Below, piece after piece: positions 23,370-34,917 of a stretch of 64,000 nt of DNA. Source of the stretch: Platanthera guangdongensis (lineage: Eukaryota > Streptophyta > Magnoliopsida > Asparagales > Orchidaceae); assembly GCA_039583875.1 (NCBI GenBank), contig CM077153.1, positions 114,882,568 to 114,946,567 of the forward strand, read 5' to 3'. Numbering within the stretch: position 1 is the first letter of the stretch; every line of letters starts with the position of its first letter. Position numbers and translations under genes: made by a program. A model generated the notes under the pieces. It saw nothing but the letters and a program-made list of their open reading frames with translations, searched no databases and was not told the origin of the DNA.

Positions 23370-24030
23370 TGATAAGCCCGGAATCCGCGACATGCCCACG
23401 CAGTATTCCAGACCGGGCGGCCTGCTTACTCAAGCCGCCAAGCCTCCCAAGCCGGGCGGTCTCCATGTCAGGCCGCTGCCAACGCCGACCCTACTCAGCG
23501 ACAAGGCCCAAGTACTCAGCCGTCAGCTCGCCAGGAGGAATCCGCCAGGCCGCGCGGCTTCCCTCCTTTCTTGTTTCTCTCTCTTTTGCTTCCCCTCACC
23601 TCTGCCCGGTTCTCCTGTACCCCGGGCAGCCGGTAGTTTTAGCCCTGCCTGTTTGGGCAGGCCCCCGAGCCTATAAATAGGGGGAGGGTGCACTCCCCAA
23701 GACACGCTGACTGGGATCCAGTAGCTCGCCTGTTAAGAGCTGCGGTCTCAAGTCTAGTGTATTGCGGCTTGTAGTCCGGCCGGCTTCTTCTTTTACTCAT
23801 TGTAACTGTTTCTTATTTGAAGTAAAGGAAAGCCCGCCGCAAGAGTGGCATTTAAGCCGCGACGGGCGAACTCTGCTGTTGCCGCTGCCAGCGGCCCCCT
23901 TCTCCGGTCCTTTAGCCGCGACCGCTAGTAACCGATTGGTCGACAGTCTTCTCCTTTCCTCCCCTATTCCCCGGTGTTCGAACCGTTAGCTGGTGGTGCC
24001 CGACTCCCTGTCCGTTTTCGTGCATCAACA
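23370..24030 (+). repeat. 5' LTR of element A
   Basis: 661 bp, beginning TGATAAGCCCGG and ending GTGCATCAACA. By hand it differs from the 3' LTR at about ten positions. Confidence 0.94.
23672..23679 (+). promoter_or_regulatory. TATA box in the 5' LTR of element A
   Basis: TATAAATA in the context GAGCCTATAAATAGGGGG. It is conserved in all four LTRs of the family. Confidence 0.75.
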
Positions 24031-24305
24031 GTTAACACGCGACCTTCAGATCTCGACTAATCGATGAAATCAGCGGTCTAGCTAATTAGACCGCTCTATC
24101 CTCTAGAGTTCGGCAGCCTGTCGAGCAAGCCGCGGTTTCGCCGGTTAAGGTTTTCAGCCCGCCTCCAGTGCTGTGGAACCTGGCATTCTATCCGCTCTCT
24201 TTTTAGCCGGTCTTCTTATCAGTTTGCAGTATCCTCTAGCCGCCACATTAAGCCGCCGCTGTTCTGCGGTCTCTTGAAAAAGTTCGGCTATTCTTTCTTT
24301 TTAGG

Positions 24306-25414
24306 ATGAATCCTGCAAAGGGTCATGATAAATCAAGCCGCATCTCAGTGACTACAGATCTCTCAGAAGTGCAGGATTGCTCGTATTTTAATAGTGAGGT
24401 TGTGGACCCTCATAGAGAAATTTTTGCAAACAGTGTTGAGCGTGGACTAAAATCTGTTGCAAATGAACCTCTTTGTGAGGAAGAAGAAGAGGCCCCTTCT
24501 CCATTCATTAATCGAATTCAGTGGGATACTGTCTCCGATGACTTCAGAGTACCGCGTCTCCCGGAGTATTCTGGATGTGATGATCCGTTTTCTCATCTGC
24601 AAGCTTTTGAATCAGCTATTTCATTGAGAAAAGTGTCAAATGGAGTAAAATGCAAACTCTTCGTTATATCTTTTGGCAATATTGCAAGAGAATGGTTTTA
24701 TAGCCTCCCACCTCGATCAGTAACCAGCTTTAAGGATCTTCGAAGTCAATTTATTTCTAGATTCGCTATTTACAGGAAGCGAAAAGAGACGTTGGAGCTC
24801 TCTTCCGAATCAAGCAAGGAATTGACGAGTCTAATCCAGATTTTGTTGATCGGTTTCAAAAGGAGGTTTTAGATATTTGTAGCGTCCATCAAGACTATTA
24901 CTTGTATGCTTTCATAAACGCACTTCAAGAAGGCCCATTGAAATTCAAGCTCACCACAAAATATCCCAAAAGCTACGGAGATCTTATTGATATAGTTAAT
25001 ACATTCATAATGGGCGAAGAGGCAAATAAAGATTATGTTTCATTTCTGAATCAAATGGCCAAACAATCTCAAGGGACTTCTGGTCAACAGCAATCTATTT
25101 CCTCACAAGATGTTTTGCAAGTTGAATATTGCAAGTCTCCTTATATTCTCCAGGATAAAACTCCAAAGTATGAAAAAGGTTCAGGTAAATATGTTAAGTT
25201 TAAAATTCCTATGGAAGATCTTTTGATAATCATTCAGGGAACGCCTGAGTTCAAGAAGCCTCGACGTATGAAATCCAAAATCAAGTATCGGCGCGAGCAA
25301 CTTTTTTGCAAGTATCATAAAGATATTGGTCATCTAACGGAAGATTGCATAGCTCTCAGGGAATTGGCTAATCAACTTGTAAGAGCTGGAAAGTTGCAAG
25401 AATATGTTATTTAG
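24306..25414 (+). pseudogene. gag: Element A gag, one frameshift
   Basis: The gene encodes the capsid-type protein of the element. It starts at an ATG preceded by a T-rich stretch (MNPAKGHDKSS). Capsid patches are FRVPRLPEYSG, DDPFSHLQAFE and REWFYSLPPRSV. Near the C-terminus is a C-x2-H zinc-finger variant, FCKYHKDIGHLTEDC, as in Tat/Athila-type Gypsy gags. The frame shifts near 24781, where element B has GCGGAAAAG and A has GCGAAAAG, a 1-bp loss. Both halves are otherwise open, and B's copy is intact at 369 aa. Confidence 0.87.
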
Positions 25415-25701
25415 TAACTCTCTAAGGCAATCTTTCATTTCTTGCTCAATAATTCAAGCAGTGATTCCTCTTTCTTTCTATAAAGAAAAGTGCTTATGTT
25501 CAGAATAATACATAACATCTCCTTCGCAATCGGTATTAATAAGGCATGATAAAGCTACAGATATATATCCTTTATCACTTGCTTAACGTCATGCAAATGT
25601 TACTTTTTCATTTGAAGCTTATTTTTAGCTTTCCCCTTTTTATGCCTATATGCATGCATGTAGGGGCAAGAGCCCCTTTCGAATTCTTAAGCCCTTCACA
25701 T

Positions 25702-25985
25702 CCCGCTTGACTTCAGTCACAGACAGGCATTACGTACTTGTCCCGCTTGACCTTCGTCGTAGACATTGCGTACTTGTCCTGCTTGACTTCAGTCGCAGAT
25801 GTGTAGTGGGTTTTCCGCTTGGCCATCAGTCGCAGACATTGCGTACCCATCACGCATGACTTCAGTCACAGATAGGCATTACGTACTTGTCCCGCTTGAC
25901 CTTCGTCGCAGACATTGCGTACTTGTCCTGCTTGACTTCAGTCGCAGACGTTGCGTACTTGTCCCGCTTGACATTGGTCATGGAA
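25702..25985 (+). repeat. 36-40 bp minisatellite in element A
   Basis: About seven to eight copies of a unit beginning CCCGCTTGACTTCAGTCGCA and ending CATTGCGTACTTGT. It sits between gag and the antisense genes; element B has the equivalent at 55757-55965 with a different copy arrangement. Confidence 0.88.
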
Positions 25986-27008
25986 TTTAAGAATTTCGAT
26001 CCCGCTTATGTGTTCTTTGTGTGGAAAGCAATGCCGCGCGCACCTGCCCACATTGACACATAAGTGCATGTCTTCACCTATTTTTGCAGGACAACACGCG
26101 CCTATCCGCTATCTCGCGGCTTTATTAAGCGGCCTGTGCAGGTTGTATAATTAATTACACAAGCCGCCCGGTTTCAGTTTCCGGCTTAAGTTTTTTAACT
26201 TTCCTGTTCCTACCTGCCGGATTATCATTAATATATTTGGGAACTCGGCCGACTTACGTCCGCCTATCCGCTATTCAGTATCTTATTTGGCTCAAATATA
26301 TCAGTTGCCGGTTTGTTATTCATATGGAAAGGAAGTCGCCCGACCTGCGTCTGGCACTTAATTCCTGGCTTTGATCTGCCGGCTTATGGTATTAATTATA
26401 TTAGCTAATCAGCAAACTGTCGTCACAAAGATTCCCGGCTTCCATATGGCTATATCGGTCTGTATTATCGGAAACCGAAGCTTGTTTCTCTTTTCCTGTT
26501 CCTTTAATCAAGTGGGCAATTCGTTTCAAAGTTCGCCCTAGCCGCAATCTAATACTTTAAGGTTATGGATGTTTGCCGACTACGACAGGTGACCGCGCGG
26601 CTTAGCGGTCACGGTTTATGTATGAGCAAGCCGCGGCAATTTAGCTCTTCTAGCAGATAACGTTGAATAATTCTTCAAGGAAAATTGCGGTTTAAATTGT
26701 TAGCCGCTCGGCTTATTGTTGACGTGCACTCCGGTATAAACCGCAGGGAAATATCTCTCTCTTGCGGATAGCCTTGTTGAAGTCGCAGCGCAAACTCAGC
26801 CGGTTTACATACTTATACTTTAAATCGGAAGCTAAACTGAGACCGCGCGGACTTAGTCAAGTAAGGAAAGTTCGATGTAACAAAAAGAAAGGTAAAAATG
26901 CCTTCATTTCCATTTCATTAAGTATTACAAAGTCTTAATCGCGCGGTTACAAAAACAATACCGCCGATTTCAAAAAAGTTCAAAATACAAAAACAAGTTA
27001 CAGATTTT
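25986..27008. other. Non-coding spacer of element A
   Basis: No ORF was recognised. The octamer CCGCGCGG occurs here (26593, 26843) and elsewhere in the element. The segment is matched in element B at about 54740-55756 in opposite orientation. Confidence 0.6.
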
Positions 27009-28807
27009 CTAATCGCCCGGTTTGAGCTTCTTAGTCGCAGGAGAATCCAAATCACTGCCATCGCCAATGTCGACGGATGATAGAGAGTATCCGCTGCTAG
27101 TGGCGGAGCTCGCTGAACTGCCAGAAGTTGTCGAGTCTGGCCGCGCGGTCTCCGATTCTTGGCCGCCGGACTCAGGCGATGTGCGTGGACTCCGGCTTCC
27201 CTGGCCGACCTCTTCCACCGCGTCTCCGACCACCTCGCCGACTTCTTCCCCGACCTTGGCCTTGCCCTTGATCGACCTATAGACGTCGGCCACCTGCTCT
27301 TTCAGGGAGGGGTAGATGTCGGCACATGTGAAGTCGGTGAAGCCGGTAGCCAAGCCGCCAAGGTCCCGGAGGCGGTTAAGCGCTCCATCAATCCCTTGGA
27401 CGAGTTGGGGGAAGACTTGGTCTTGGAAGACGGGATTGGCCGGGTTATACATTTCCTGCAAAGCAAAGGTAAAGGTAAGGTCGCGCGGTTACATAATGCT
27501 AACCGCACGAGTATTGGTAATGACTTACCGCCTCCTTTTCCTTAAGCCGCTTGTTCTCCTCTTGTTGTTCGCCTAACTGTGTATTCAGGCCGCTGTTCTC
27601 CTTCATCAGTTGCTTGTAGGCAAGCCCCATGAAGTGACTTGCCACGAAGCTCCTCGCGCCGACTTGCGCGGCTAGCCGCGGCAGGTCGTCTGGAGGAACT
27701 CGCCGCATAGCCCTCAAGTTGCGCTTACCGTACAGCGCACCGCCAACCGCGCTCGCATGGCGGCTTACTTATTCCTGCCCCCAGTAGGGGAGGGCGGTGG
27801 AGATCGTCACCGACTTGCCGTCCGGACTCCACCGCAAGGCCGGATCGCCGTGGACATCCTTCAAGCTGCTGCCGGTTCCTTGCAGAATGAACTCTCCAGA
27901 GGAGTCCGACTCCTCCTCCTCCGCAACCCGCGCCGGCTTGGCACGCCTTGCTCTCTTCTCTCGTTGAGTGAGAGTCAAGCCGCCAGGAGTTTGCGGCTTG
28001 TTCAGCGGGACCGCCACAGCAGCTGCAAAGATAAAGGCAAAGTTAGTTCCCAGTCCGTGCGGCTAAGAATTCAGGTCGGCCGGTTTGGAGCTTACTGTCT
28101 TCCGTCTCAACTCCTACTAGCGACGGCAACAGCGGGATGTAGTGGTTTACATCAAGCCGCTCGCCTTTGAAGAAGTTGTAAATCTCCTTCTCGACGCCGT
28201 CCAAGCCGCTGCTCCCAAAGGCGGCCTCTTCGCGGATCTGGGGGACGACTGGCAGCAACCCCAGGTTTCCCTCAAAGATGAGAAATCGCTCTGGCCAGTT
28301 CGCGATCTTGTTCGCCAGGTTCACTATCTTCAGCCCTCTGCAGCCGAAGTAGAGGTGCCCCCGGAAGATCTTCGTCCCGGAGTCCGGGATAGACCGCACC
28401 GAGAAGCATTCTCTGAAGAGCCTCATAGAGAAGCGGACTCTTTCCGACCTGAGGTAGGAGATGAAGCTATAGATGGCGGCTATCGAGTTTGGGGGAAGTT
28501 GTCCGGGCACAACCCCGTAGTGGTCAAAGACCGCTACGGCCTCTAGCAAGACAGGGAAGCTGAAGCCGCAGTCGAAGTGGTCGATGGGGACCGCGATCTG
28601 ATTTGCATTGGAAGAGTTGATCCGCTCATCCTGTCGGGGAAGCCGCGCGATCAGCGGACTTCCTTGCATGTGTTTCTCGACAAAGTCATCCAGCTCGGCT
28701 TTTGTAAGCCGGCATTCTTTATGGTCAGCTGAGTGGAAAGCGGAGGCCGCGTCTGTCCTAACCGCAGTGGCCTTGTCAGACCGCAACGACTTGGATTTAG
28801 CCCGCAT
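27009..28807 (-). pseudogene. Antisense gene 1 of element A: three exons, gypsy-type transposon protein family
   Basis: Exons are complement 28096-28807, 27529-28022 and 27455-27009. The two introns are 73 bp each with GTAAGC/TTGCAG and GTAAGT/TTGCAG borders. Spliced length is 1653 bp (551 codons including stop), and the frame is kept across both joins. Exon 1 resembles the putative gypsy-type transposon domain (Transposase_28, PF04195), for example PGQLPPNSIAAIYSFI and VRFSMRLFRECF. Later parts are charged, with SDSSGEFILQG and an EEENKRLKEKE-like coil; the C-terminus is Ser-rich and ends KKLKPGD. A nonsense TAA at 27769-27771 breaks this copy; element B has GAA there. A TATA box lies 38 bp upstream of the ATG. 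Function is unknown. Confidence 0.8.
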
Positions 28808-28844
28808 CCTTCTTGATTTGTGATGAAATCTACGGGATCTACTC

Positions 28845-28852
28845 TATTTATA
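28845..28852 (-). promoter_or_regulatory. TATA box of antisense gene 1 (element A)
   Basis: TATAAATA on the minus strand, 38 bp before the ATG at 28807. The match in element B is at 53005-53012, so the site is conserved. Confidence 0.7.
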
Positions 28853-29268
28853 GAAAATCCGTGAAGCTACAGTGCCCAACGTCAAATCGCGGCCAGTCGT
28901 CACGCCGCGCGGCCTAAGTCCGCTGGAAGTGCAGATCAGCTTAGTGACCAAGCTGCCGTTTAGTCCATCAGTCCGCACGGCTATTTCCCTGCACTTAGAA
29001 AAATTTCTATGGCGAATCATGTGGATATCAAGTATTCAAGCCGGCGATCTGTTCGCCAGACCGCGCGGCTACTATCCTAATCTTTAAATTTCTCAGAACA
29101 AAGCAGCAGACATGTGGATTATAAATACAAACCGCATAAGCCGCATTCAGTTCGCATCATAATAAAATACGACAGTTTACAGCAATCAAATTGTCCAACA
29201 TCCAGAGAAAAAATATATATTACAACATATTATACGAATGTCCGCGCGGCTTGGTTCGCTCAAGTCGC
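28853..29268. other. Spacer between antisense genes 2 and 1 (element A)
   Basis: No coding region. It is the promoter-proximal region of gene 1 and the 3' region of gene 2, with three CCGCGCGG motifs (28905, 29061, 29242). Confidence 0.55.
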
Positions 29269-31344
29269 TCAGGATCGTTTGTCGTCTTCCGGCCTGTCTC
29301 TTCCTATGTGCGCGACCTGTTCACCGGTCTGCACAATCGCAACGTACACCTGGCTAACCAGATTGTGAAGCGCATGCAGAGACCGATGAACTCGCGCAGC
29401 GTCGCGCTCTACTCTCGCAAACGGTATCATGGGGATCGCCTGGACCCCCAGACCGCTTGGAACTGCGACCTGGTTAGGCGCCGCGGCCACCGGCGGATGC
29501 GAACTTTCGCTAGAGGCCGGGCGGCTAGTACCCGGCAACTCTGCAGGAGTTGGTTGTGCAGGCCGCTGTTCTCCGCCGGTCTCCGCCGGCAGGTCTTGGT
29601 TCTCGCCGCCTTCCGCATGTGGGATCTCTTCTCTGTCACCTTCCAGCCGCGCGGCCATCAGCAAATACTTCTCCGCCCTCTCCTGCTCCAAGGCGACCTG
29701 CATCTCAGCAATCTTCGCCTCAGCGGTTTCCATCGCGGTCTGGAGCCTGGCGGTCTCTTCCTTCCTCGCGGTCTGGAGCCTGGCGGTCTCTTCCTTCATC
29801 GCGGTCTGGAGCCTGGCAGTCTCTTATTCCATCGCAGTCTTCATCCTCGCGGTCTCCTGCTCAAGCGCAGTTTGCAACCTTGCGGTCTCTCGCTCCAGGG
29901 TGGTTTGCAGCTCTTAGATCCTTTTTTCCGCGGCCTCCTGGGCAACCCGCTGCTGTTCGTCTTTAATCCGCAGGGTTTCGGTGGCCGCGTCCAAAGCCGC
30001 CTGCAGCGTGCCGACGTCCTTCTGGAAGTCGGCAATCTCCTTCTCGCGAACACTTGGAGGCGGAGGCGGTGGCAGCATGGACAAAAACGACGTCAAGTCG
30101 CCCGGTTTCATCGCGGTCTCCGGTACACCTGCAGAAGAAAAACCGAAGTCAGGTTCAGCCGGATTGTTGCGACCTTCTAGTAAGGAAATCGGTAGGATGA
30201 GACCGCCGGTTTGATGTTTATCTCCTCCAGAGGCCGCGGTATGGATTTTAATCACTGGCCGCCTGAGCCGCTCAGGATCTATCCTCTTCAGCTTTTCTTT
30301 CCATAGCCGCTCGGTTTCCTTAGCTCGGCTTTTCAGTTGAGCCGTGGTCAGGAAAAAGCTGGCCGGCGGATTTAATATAATATTCGCCCCCTTCTTCCTT
30401 GACCGCGACTTGTAGAATTTAATAATTCGCCTAACATCCCGGTGTTTACCTTGCAGCAATGGATGTGCGGTCACCACCGGCTTATCGGCGATCAGTTTCT
30501 TCATCTCCTCCATCTTCTCGCGAAGCTTCAGTTTCTCGGCTCCTTCAGAAGCCGCGGAAGCCGGATCGCCGGGCTTCTCCCCAATAACCTGTATGTCCGG
30601 GCGATCAACCTCCTCAGAGGCCGCTGGTGTCGACAATAGCGCATCTTGCCGCTGGAGAGTCTCCATGCCCTTCAGGAGCTCGCTGAGCGAGTCGCTAACT
30701 GCAGGCGTACTCTCCAGTTCGCTCGGCTTGTAAGCCGGTGTGGGCAGGTTCTCGGGTACCTCCTTCTCGTGCGGCCTGTGTTGCAGACTGTCCGCGCTGG
30801 TCTTTTCGAAAATGTTCCGGTTTCTGGCATGCAGCTTCCTCATCTTTCTCTTCATCCTTTCTTCAAGGGTTTCGCTCCTTTCTTTCCGCCGTTTCAGGGA
30901 GCCGAACACCTTTTCCGTCCGCTTGTGATGTTCAACCAAAGTCCGCTCGGGTTCCTGCGCCTTCTCCGGCTCGTTGTCGTCCACAACGATTAAGTCGACC
31001 TTGCCCGGCAATTCGGACAGTTTCCCAGATTCAACACTCTTCTCCTCCGTCCCACCAATTTTTAGGAGTGGCTCTCCTGATGGAGAGAAAGTCAGGTCGA
31101 AGGATTTGGCAATTCCGGTTTGTAGTGGAGCAGCCTTCGAAACCGCTTTGGGATCTACTGCGGCCTGCGATGGTCCGCCGACGATCTCTGTCGGCCTCTT
31201 TTCAGCTCCAGAAGCCGCTGATGTCTCCGGCTTCCCAGTCTTCTTGGCAGTCTGACGGGCAGAATCATTCGAGTTCTCGCTCCGGCTCTGCTTCGTTTCT
31301 GGCGGTTTCTTGTTGCGGGCTAGCATTGATGACATCACATCCAT
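29269..31344 (-). pseudogene. Antisense gene 2 of element A: long coiled-coil protein, two stops
   Basis: A single long frame (first ATG at 31344, about 691 codons) that I cannot assign to a named family. The N-terminal half is Lys/Glu/Ser-rich with KRRKERSETLEERMKRKMRK. The middle has RDVRRIIKFYKSRSRKKGANI and AQLKSRAKETERLWKEKL. A PPPPPPS stretch precedes a coiled coil built from ETARLQTA repeats. The C-terminus (VHRSLHALHNLVSQVY) resembles the end of gag-like plant transposon proteins. Two stops (29914-29916 and 29827-29829) are CAA to TAA changes relative to element B, so both are C-to-T transitions. It is transcribed toward gag, antisense to the element. It may be a structural or nucleic-acid-binding protein; function is unknown. 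Confidence 0.75.
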
Positions 31345-31443
31345 CGCTAGAGAAATCGCGTCGGCTTGCAAAATTCTGACCGCAAGTGGCGAGTAGCGAC
31401 CCGTGGTTTGGCAGGAATCCTGAAGAATGTCAAGGGTCAGGGG

Positions 31444-31451
31444 ATTTTATA
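31444..31451 (-). promoter_or_regulatory. TATA box of antisense gene 2 (element A)
   Basis: TATAAAAT on the minus strand, about 100 bp upstream of the ATG at 31344 and just inside the 3' LTR. It is conserved in element B at 37311-37318. Confidence 0.68.
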
Positions 31452-31522
31452 GACTACGATGAAGCAGTCGCGGTCTCCGGCTTAGTTATACATTTTCGAA
31501 GTTTTTTGGAAACTTAAAAATG

Positions 31523-31533
31523 TGCGGGGATTA
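31523..31533 (+). promoter_or_regulatory. Putative polypurine tract of element A
   Basis: GCGGGGATTA directly precedes the 3' LTR. It is purine-rich but short. Confidence 0.5.
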
Positions 31534-32194
31534 TGATAAGCCCGGAATCCGCGACCTGCCCGCGCAGTATTCCAGACCGGGTGGCCTGCTTACTCAAGCC
31601 GCCAAGCCTCCCAAGCCGGGCGGTCTCCATGTTAGGCCGCTGCCAACGCCGACCCTGCTCAGCGACAAGGCCCAAGTACTCAGCCGTTAGCTCGCCAGGA
31701 GGAATCCGCCAGGCCGCGCTGCTTCCCTCCTTTCTTGTTTCTCTCTCTTTTGCTTCCCCTCACCTCTGCCCGGTTCTCCTGTACCCCGGGCAGCCGGTAG
31801 TTTTAGCCCTGCCCGTTTGGGCAGGCCCCCGAGCCTATAAATAGGGGGAGGGTGCACTCCCCAAGACACGCTGACTGGGATCCAGTAGCTCGCCTGTTAA
31901 GAGCTGCGGTCTCAAGTCTAGTGTATTGCGGCTTGTAGTCCGGCCGGCTTCTTCTTTTACTCGTTGTAACTGTTTCTTATTTGAAGTAAAGGAAAGCCCG
32001 CCGCAAGAGTGGCATTTAAGCCGCGGCGGGCGAACTCTGCTGTTGCCGCTGCCAGCGGCCCCCTTCTCCGGTCCTTTAGCCGCGACCGCTAGTAACCGAT
32101 TGGTCGACAGTCTTCTCCTTTCCTCCCCTATTCCCCGGTGTTCGAACCGTTAGCTGGTGGTGCCCGACTCCCTGTCCGTTTTCGTGCATCAACA
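31534..32194 (+). repeat. 3' LTR of element A
   Basis: 661 bp with the same ends and TATA box as the 5' LTR. Confidence 0.94.
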
Positions 32195-32199
32195 CAAAT
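32195..32199. repeat. Target-site duplication CAAAT of element A, right copy
   Basis: Perfect match to 23365-23369. Confidence 0.94.
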
Positions 32200-33259
32200 G
32201 GTATGAAATTTTATACTATGTTCTATATTGACACCAAGGACCACTCCCCAAAATTTGGGGGAACTTGGAGGTGATTAGATCCTTTAATTAAACCGTACAT
32301 GAAAAATGAAATGTTTACAAAAACTTTAGAAATCATTTTTCCAAAAATTCCCATTTTTGGATATGTTATCGGTCTTGATATGATCGGCCCATGCTCCAAA
32401 TTTCAAGTAATTTGGAGGTCAGGATTGATGGGGGAACCCCAATCAATCTCTATTCAACCCAATGTATAGACCTCACCAAAATGAGTGTTGAGGTCTGACC
32501 TAAACTCCAAATTGGTTCAACCAATTTTAAAATAAACTAGACTAATAGGGCTACAAGTTTCATGTTGACCACTTTTTATGAAAAGGCCTCTAAGTATTTT
32601 TAATTAAAATTCGAATACAGGTGAAATTATGTGACAGAAATATACATATAAGACATTTAATACATTTAGTTCTGCACGAATCTTAAAGCGCTATACAACA
32701 GCGGCTGGCTTTCTTATTTCACCAACCAATGGTTCTGATCTGCCCGACCTGGAGCCAACTCTTGCCCCAATTCCAGGACCTCCGACCACCTCCCCGGCCA
32801 ACCTGCGCCAGCACCACCTCCGTAGAGGTGAGGGCTACTGGCCGGCTGTGGTTTCACGCCGAAGACGCCGGATTCCGACGAACTCGACACCCTTTTTTTC
32901 ACGGAAAACCAGTGGAAAAACTCCACCCAATCGGGCTCATTTGAGCCCTATTATTTTCTCTAACAATTCCGAAGATCTAACCCATGAAGAACGAGTTGTG
33001 AAGGACCTGGTTTGCGGCTTGAACGCGAGTGCTTTGCTTCCTCACCATTTCCCAACGAGTTTGTGTCTTCTACAACTTCTACACCAACCAAAATGAAATT
33101 GAGAAAGTATTAGGGGAAATGCTTGCCCTTGCTCTGGTGAAGATCCTTAAAGAAGGGATTTTGGAGAGGAGGCATGAAACTCCCCCCTTTCATAAAACAC
33201 CATTAATGGCCAAAACGTAGTTTTTTAGTTTAAGCCAAATTAAGGGGGCCGAGCCACAT
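32200..33259 (-). mobile_element. Element D LTR, middle piece
   Basis: No gene. Its order of landmarks matches the element E LTR at 6.1-6.8 kb (AGGGCTACA, GTGACAGAAATAT, CACCTCCGTAGAGGTG, TCATTTGAGCCCTA). It is cut from the proximal D LTR (61632-62222) by element C and from its distal part by element A. An LTR well over 1.6 kb is implied. Confidence 0.55.
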
Positions 33260-34917
33260 TATATGCTTACGACAAGTGTACCACTCGCATAAGTAATATA
33301 AAATGGGGAGGCTTTCCTAAGTATCGAATCTCTCAAGGAACACCGCAAGGTGGAGTTGTCTAACAAGGACTTGAGATTGAAGTCCAAAGGGGATTGGTTT
33401 TAGCAAGAAAATAAAAGCTAACTAAATCTACTCCTATGCAGGGCGTTATGCGTTGTTTCGCTTGGAGAAATGGAGGGAGTTACAGGCGTAGGAAGTGAAT
33501 AGTATGGTGGATTGAGGGTCGCAAACACCTCACCGCAACGCGCGCCTCTAGCAATCGCTTGAGCTGCATAACCAATTATGGCGGCGGGCGGAAATATAGG
33601 CGCTACACAAGCAACTACAATAGTAAAATGATAGATATTCACATAGACATGAAACATATAACGCTACAGCTAAAGTTCCACGTCAACTACATATAAAAAT
33701 TTATCCATGCATATACATCAATAAAGTAAGAACATGGCAAGAAATCGACCTAATCCGAAGGCTCATCGAGGAGTCGCAGAAGGAATCGTCGGGTTGTCAA
33801 TCCGCGTCCAAGCTCGGTCCTCAACTACGTCCGAGGTAGAGAAGGCTTTCACTAACATCCAATGGACCAGTCTTCTTTGTGTCACGATCCGGAAGAAGGT
33901 TGCAAGATTCCCTTTACTTGATTGATACAACTTCAAAACTTGCAATAGAGCTAGGAAGTGAAGGAACAGGCCGAGATCAAGCACCGCCGAGAGGTAAGCT
34001 TCGCGAGCATGGTCGGAGCTTCTCTCCTTACTGGAAGATGAAGGGCTGAGGAGAAAGGGTGATGTTTTGCCCTAAAATGGTGGCAGGAATGGCAGAAAAG
34101 CGGATCCCTCCATTTGGAAGAAAACCTGTGCTTAAATAGAACAAGTTAGAAAAAAGGTCACGCACGGTTTGGTGTACGACCGTACGGTAACCGCGTGTTA
34201 TTTATGCGCAAAAATTGGCTTGCGAGTAAGAAGTGTTGACCAGTGCGTTTTACTCAAGCACGGGCGCAAATGCTCGTGCGTGACGGAAAATGCATGGGTA
34301 ACAACAGAAAGCAGAAATTTCAGCAAGCAGGTGGAACCGTGCATTTTACTCGTGCATAGGAACTTCTGCCCGTGCGTGAGCAAATCACACGATTAACCAC
34401 AGAGCACAATAAATCAATGCAGCCACAGGAAAACCGTGTGTTTCCTTCGTGCACGGTTCCGAAGAAACCATGCATTAATATCGTGCGTGAAGATCATCGA
34501 TCTTAGCTCGACGAAATTCATCGTGCTCCACTCGACATTTTTCCAGCTCAACAAAACGCATGATCGGGCACAAACCGTGAGTTAAGGAAACGCACGAACG
34601 TACATTTTCCACAAATCAGAATTCCTGCCTTGGGGTAACGCACTACCTGCACAACAAAACCAAATCTGGAGCAAAAGCTCCTAGTACCAAATATACAGGA
34701 AAGAATAGCCGGAAAGAGCCATGGGTAGCACCATGTGCTTACCCCCGACAATAGAATGAGCAATTGCACACCCTCGGGCCAAAGCGTTGCACAGTGTGGT
34801 CATTGAATGAACGAAGCAAATATAATTGATTACCGGTTGAAATGCAGTGCACGAGTGAGAAAACAGGCCTAGATGAGTCCGAAAAACCCTATATAAATTG
34901 GACTCATCACACCACCA
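33260..34917 (-). repeat. 3' LTR of element C (left)
   Basis: It aligns by eye with 59973-61631 along its length (GCTTACGACAAGTG, GAATCTCTCAAGGAACAC, CTATATAA near the far end). About 34158-34600 is dense in CGTGCG/CGCACG. The exact left border is uncertain by a few bases. Confidence 0.85.

Larger units (their letters stand above)
23370..32194 (+). mobile_element. Element A: gag-only Gypsy-like retrotransposon with two antisense genes
   Basis: It has identical-length 661-bp LTRs, a perfect 5-bp TSD, a sense gag, no protease, RT, RNase H or integrase anywhere, and two minus-strand genes between gag and the 3' LTR. It is therefore non-autonomous, resembling the TR-GAG type, and would need another element's enzymes. 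Extra antisense ORFs between the coding region and the 3' LTR are known from the Tat lineage, which is where I would place it tentatively. No TGG-type primer site follows the 5' LTR (the sequence there is GTTAACACGCGACC). A full relative, element B, lies at 36568-58291. Confidence 0.9.

Noticed and set aside
29191..30180. A 329-codon plus-strand ORF in element A
   Set aside because: It is the reverse complement of the coiled-coil repeats of antisense gene 2, rich in LEPGGLFL-like repeats, and is disrupted in element B.
23370..32194. A hidden pol gene in element A
   Set aside because: No protease, YxDD/FxDD, RNase H or integrase motif appears on either strand in A, nor in B outside the Copia insertion.
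33250..33264. A TSD for element C
   Set aside because: CACAT on the left and CACAA on the right is only an approximate match, and the left LTR end is altered, so no duplication is claimed.
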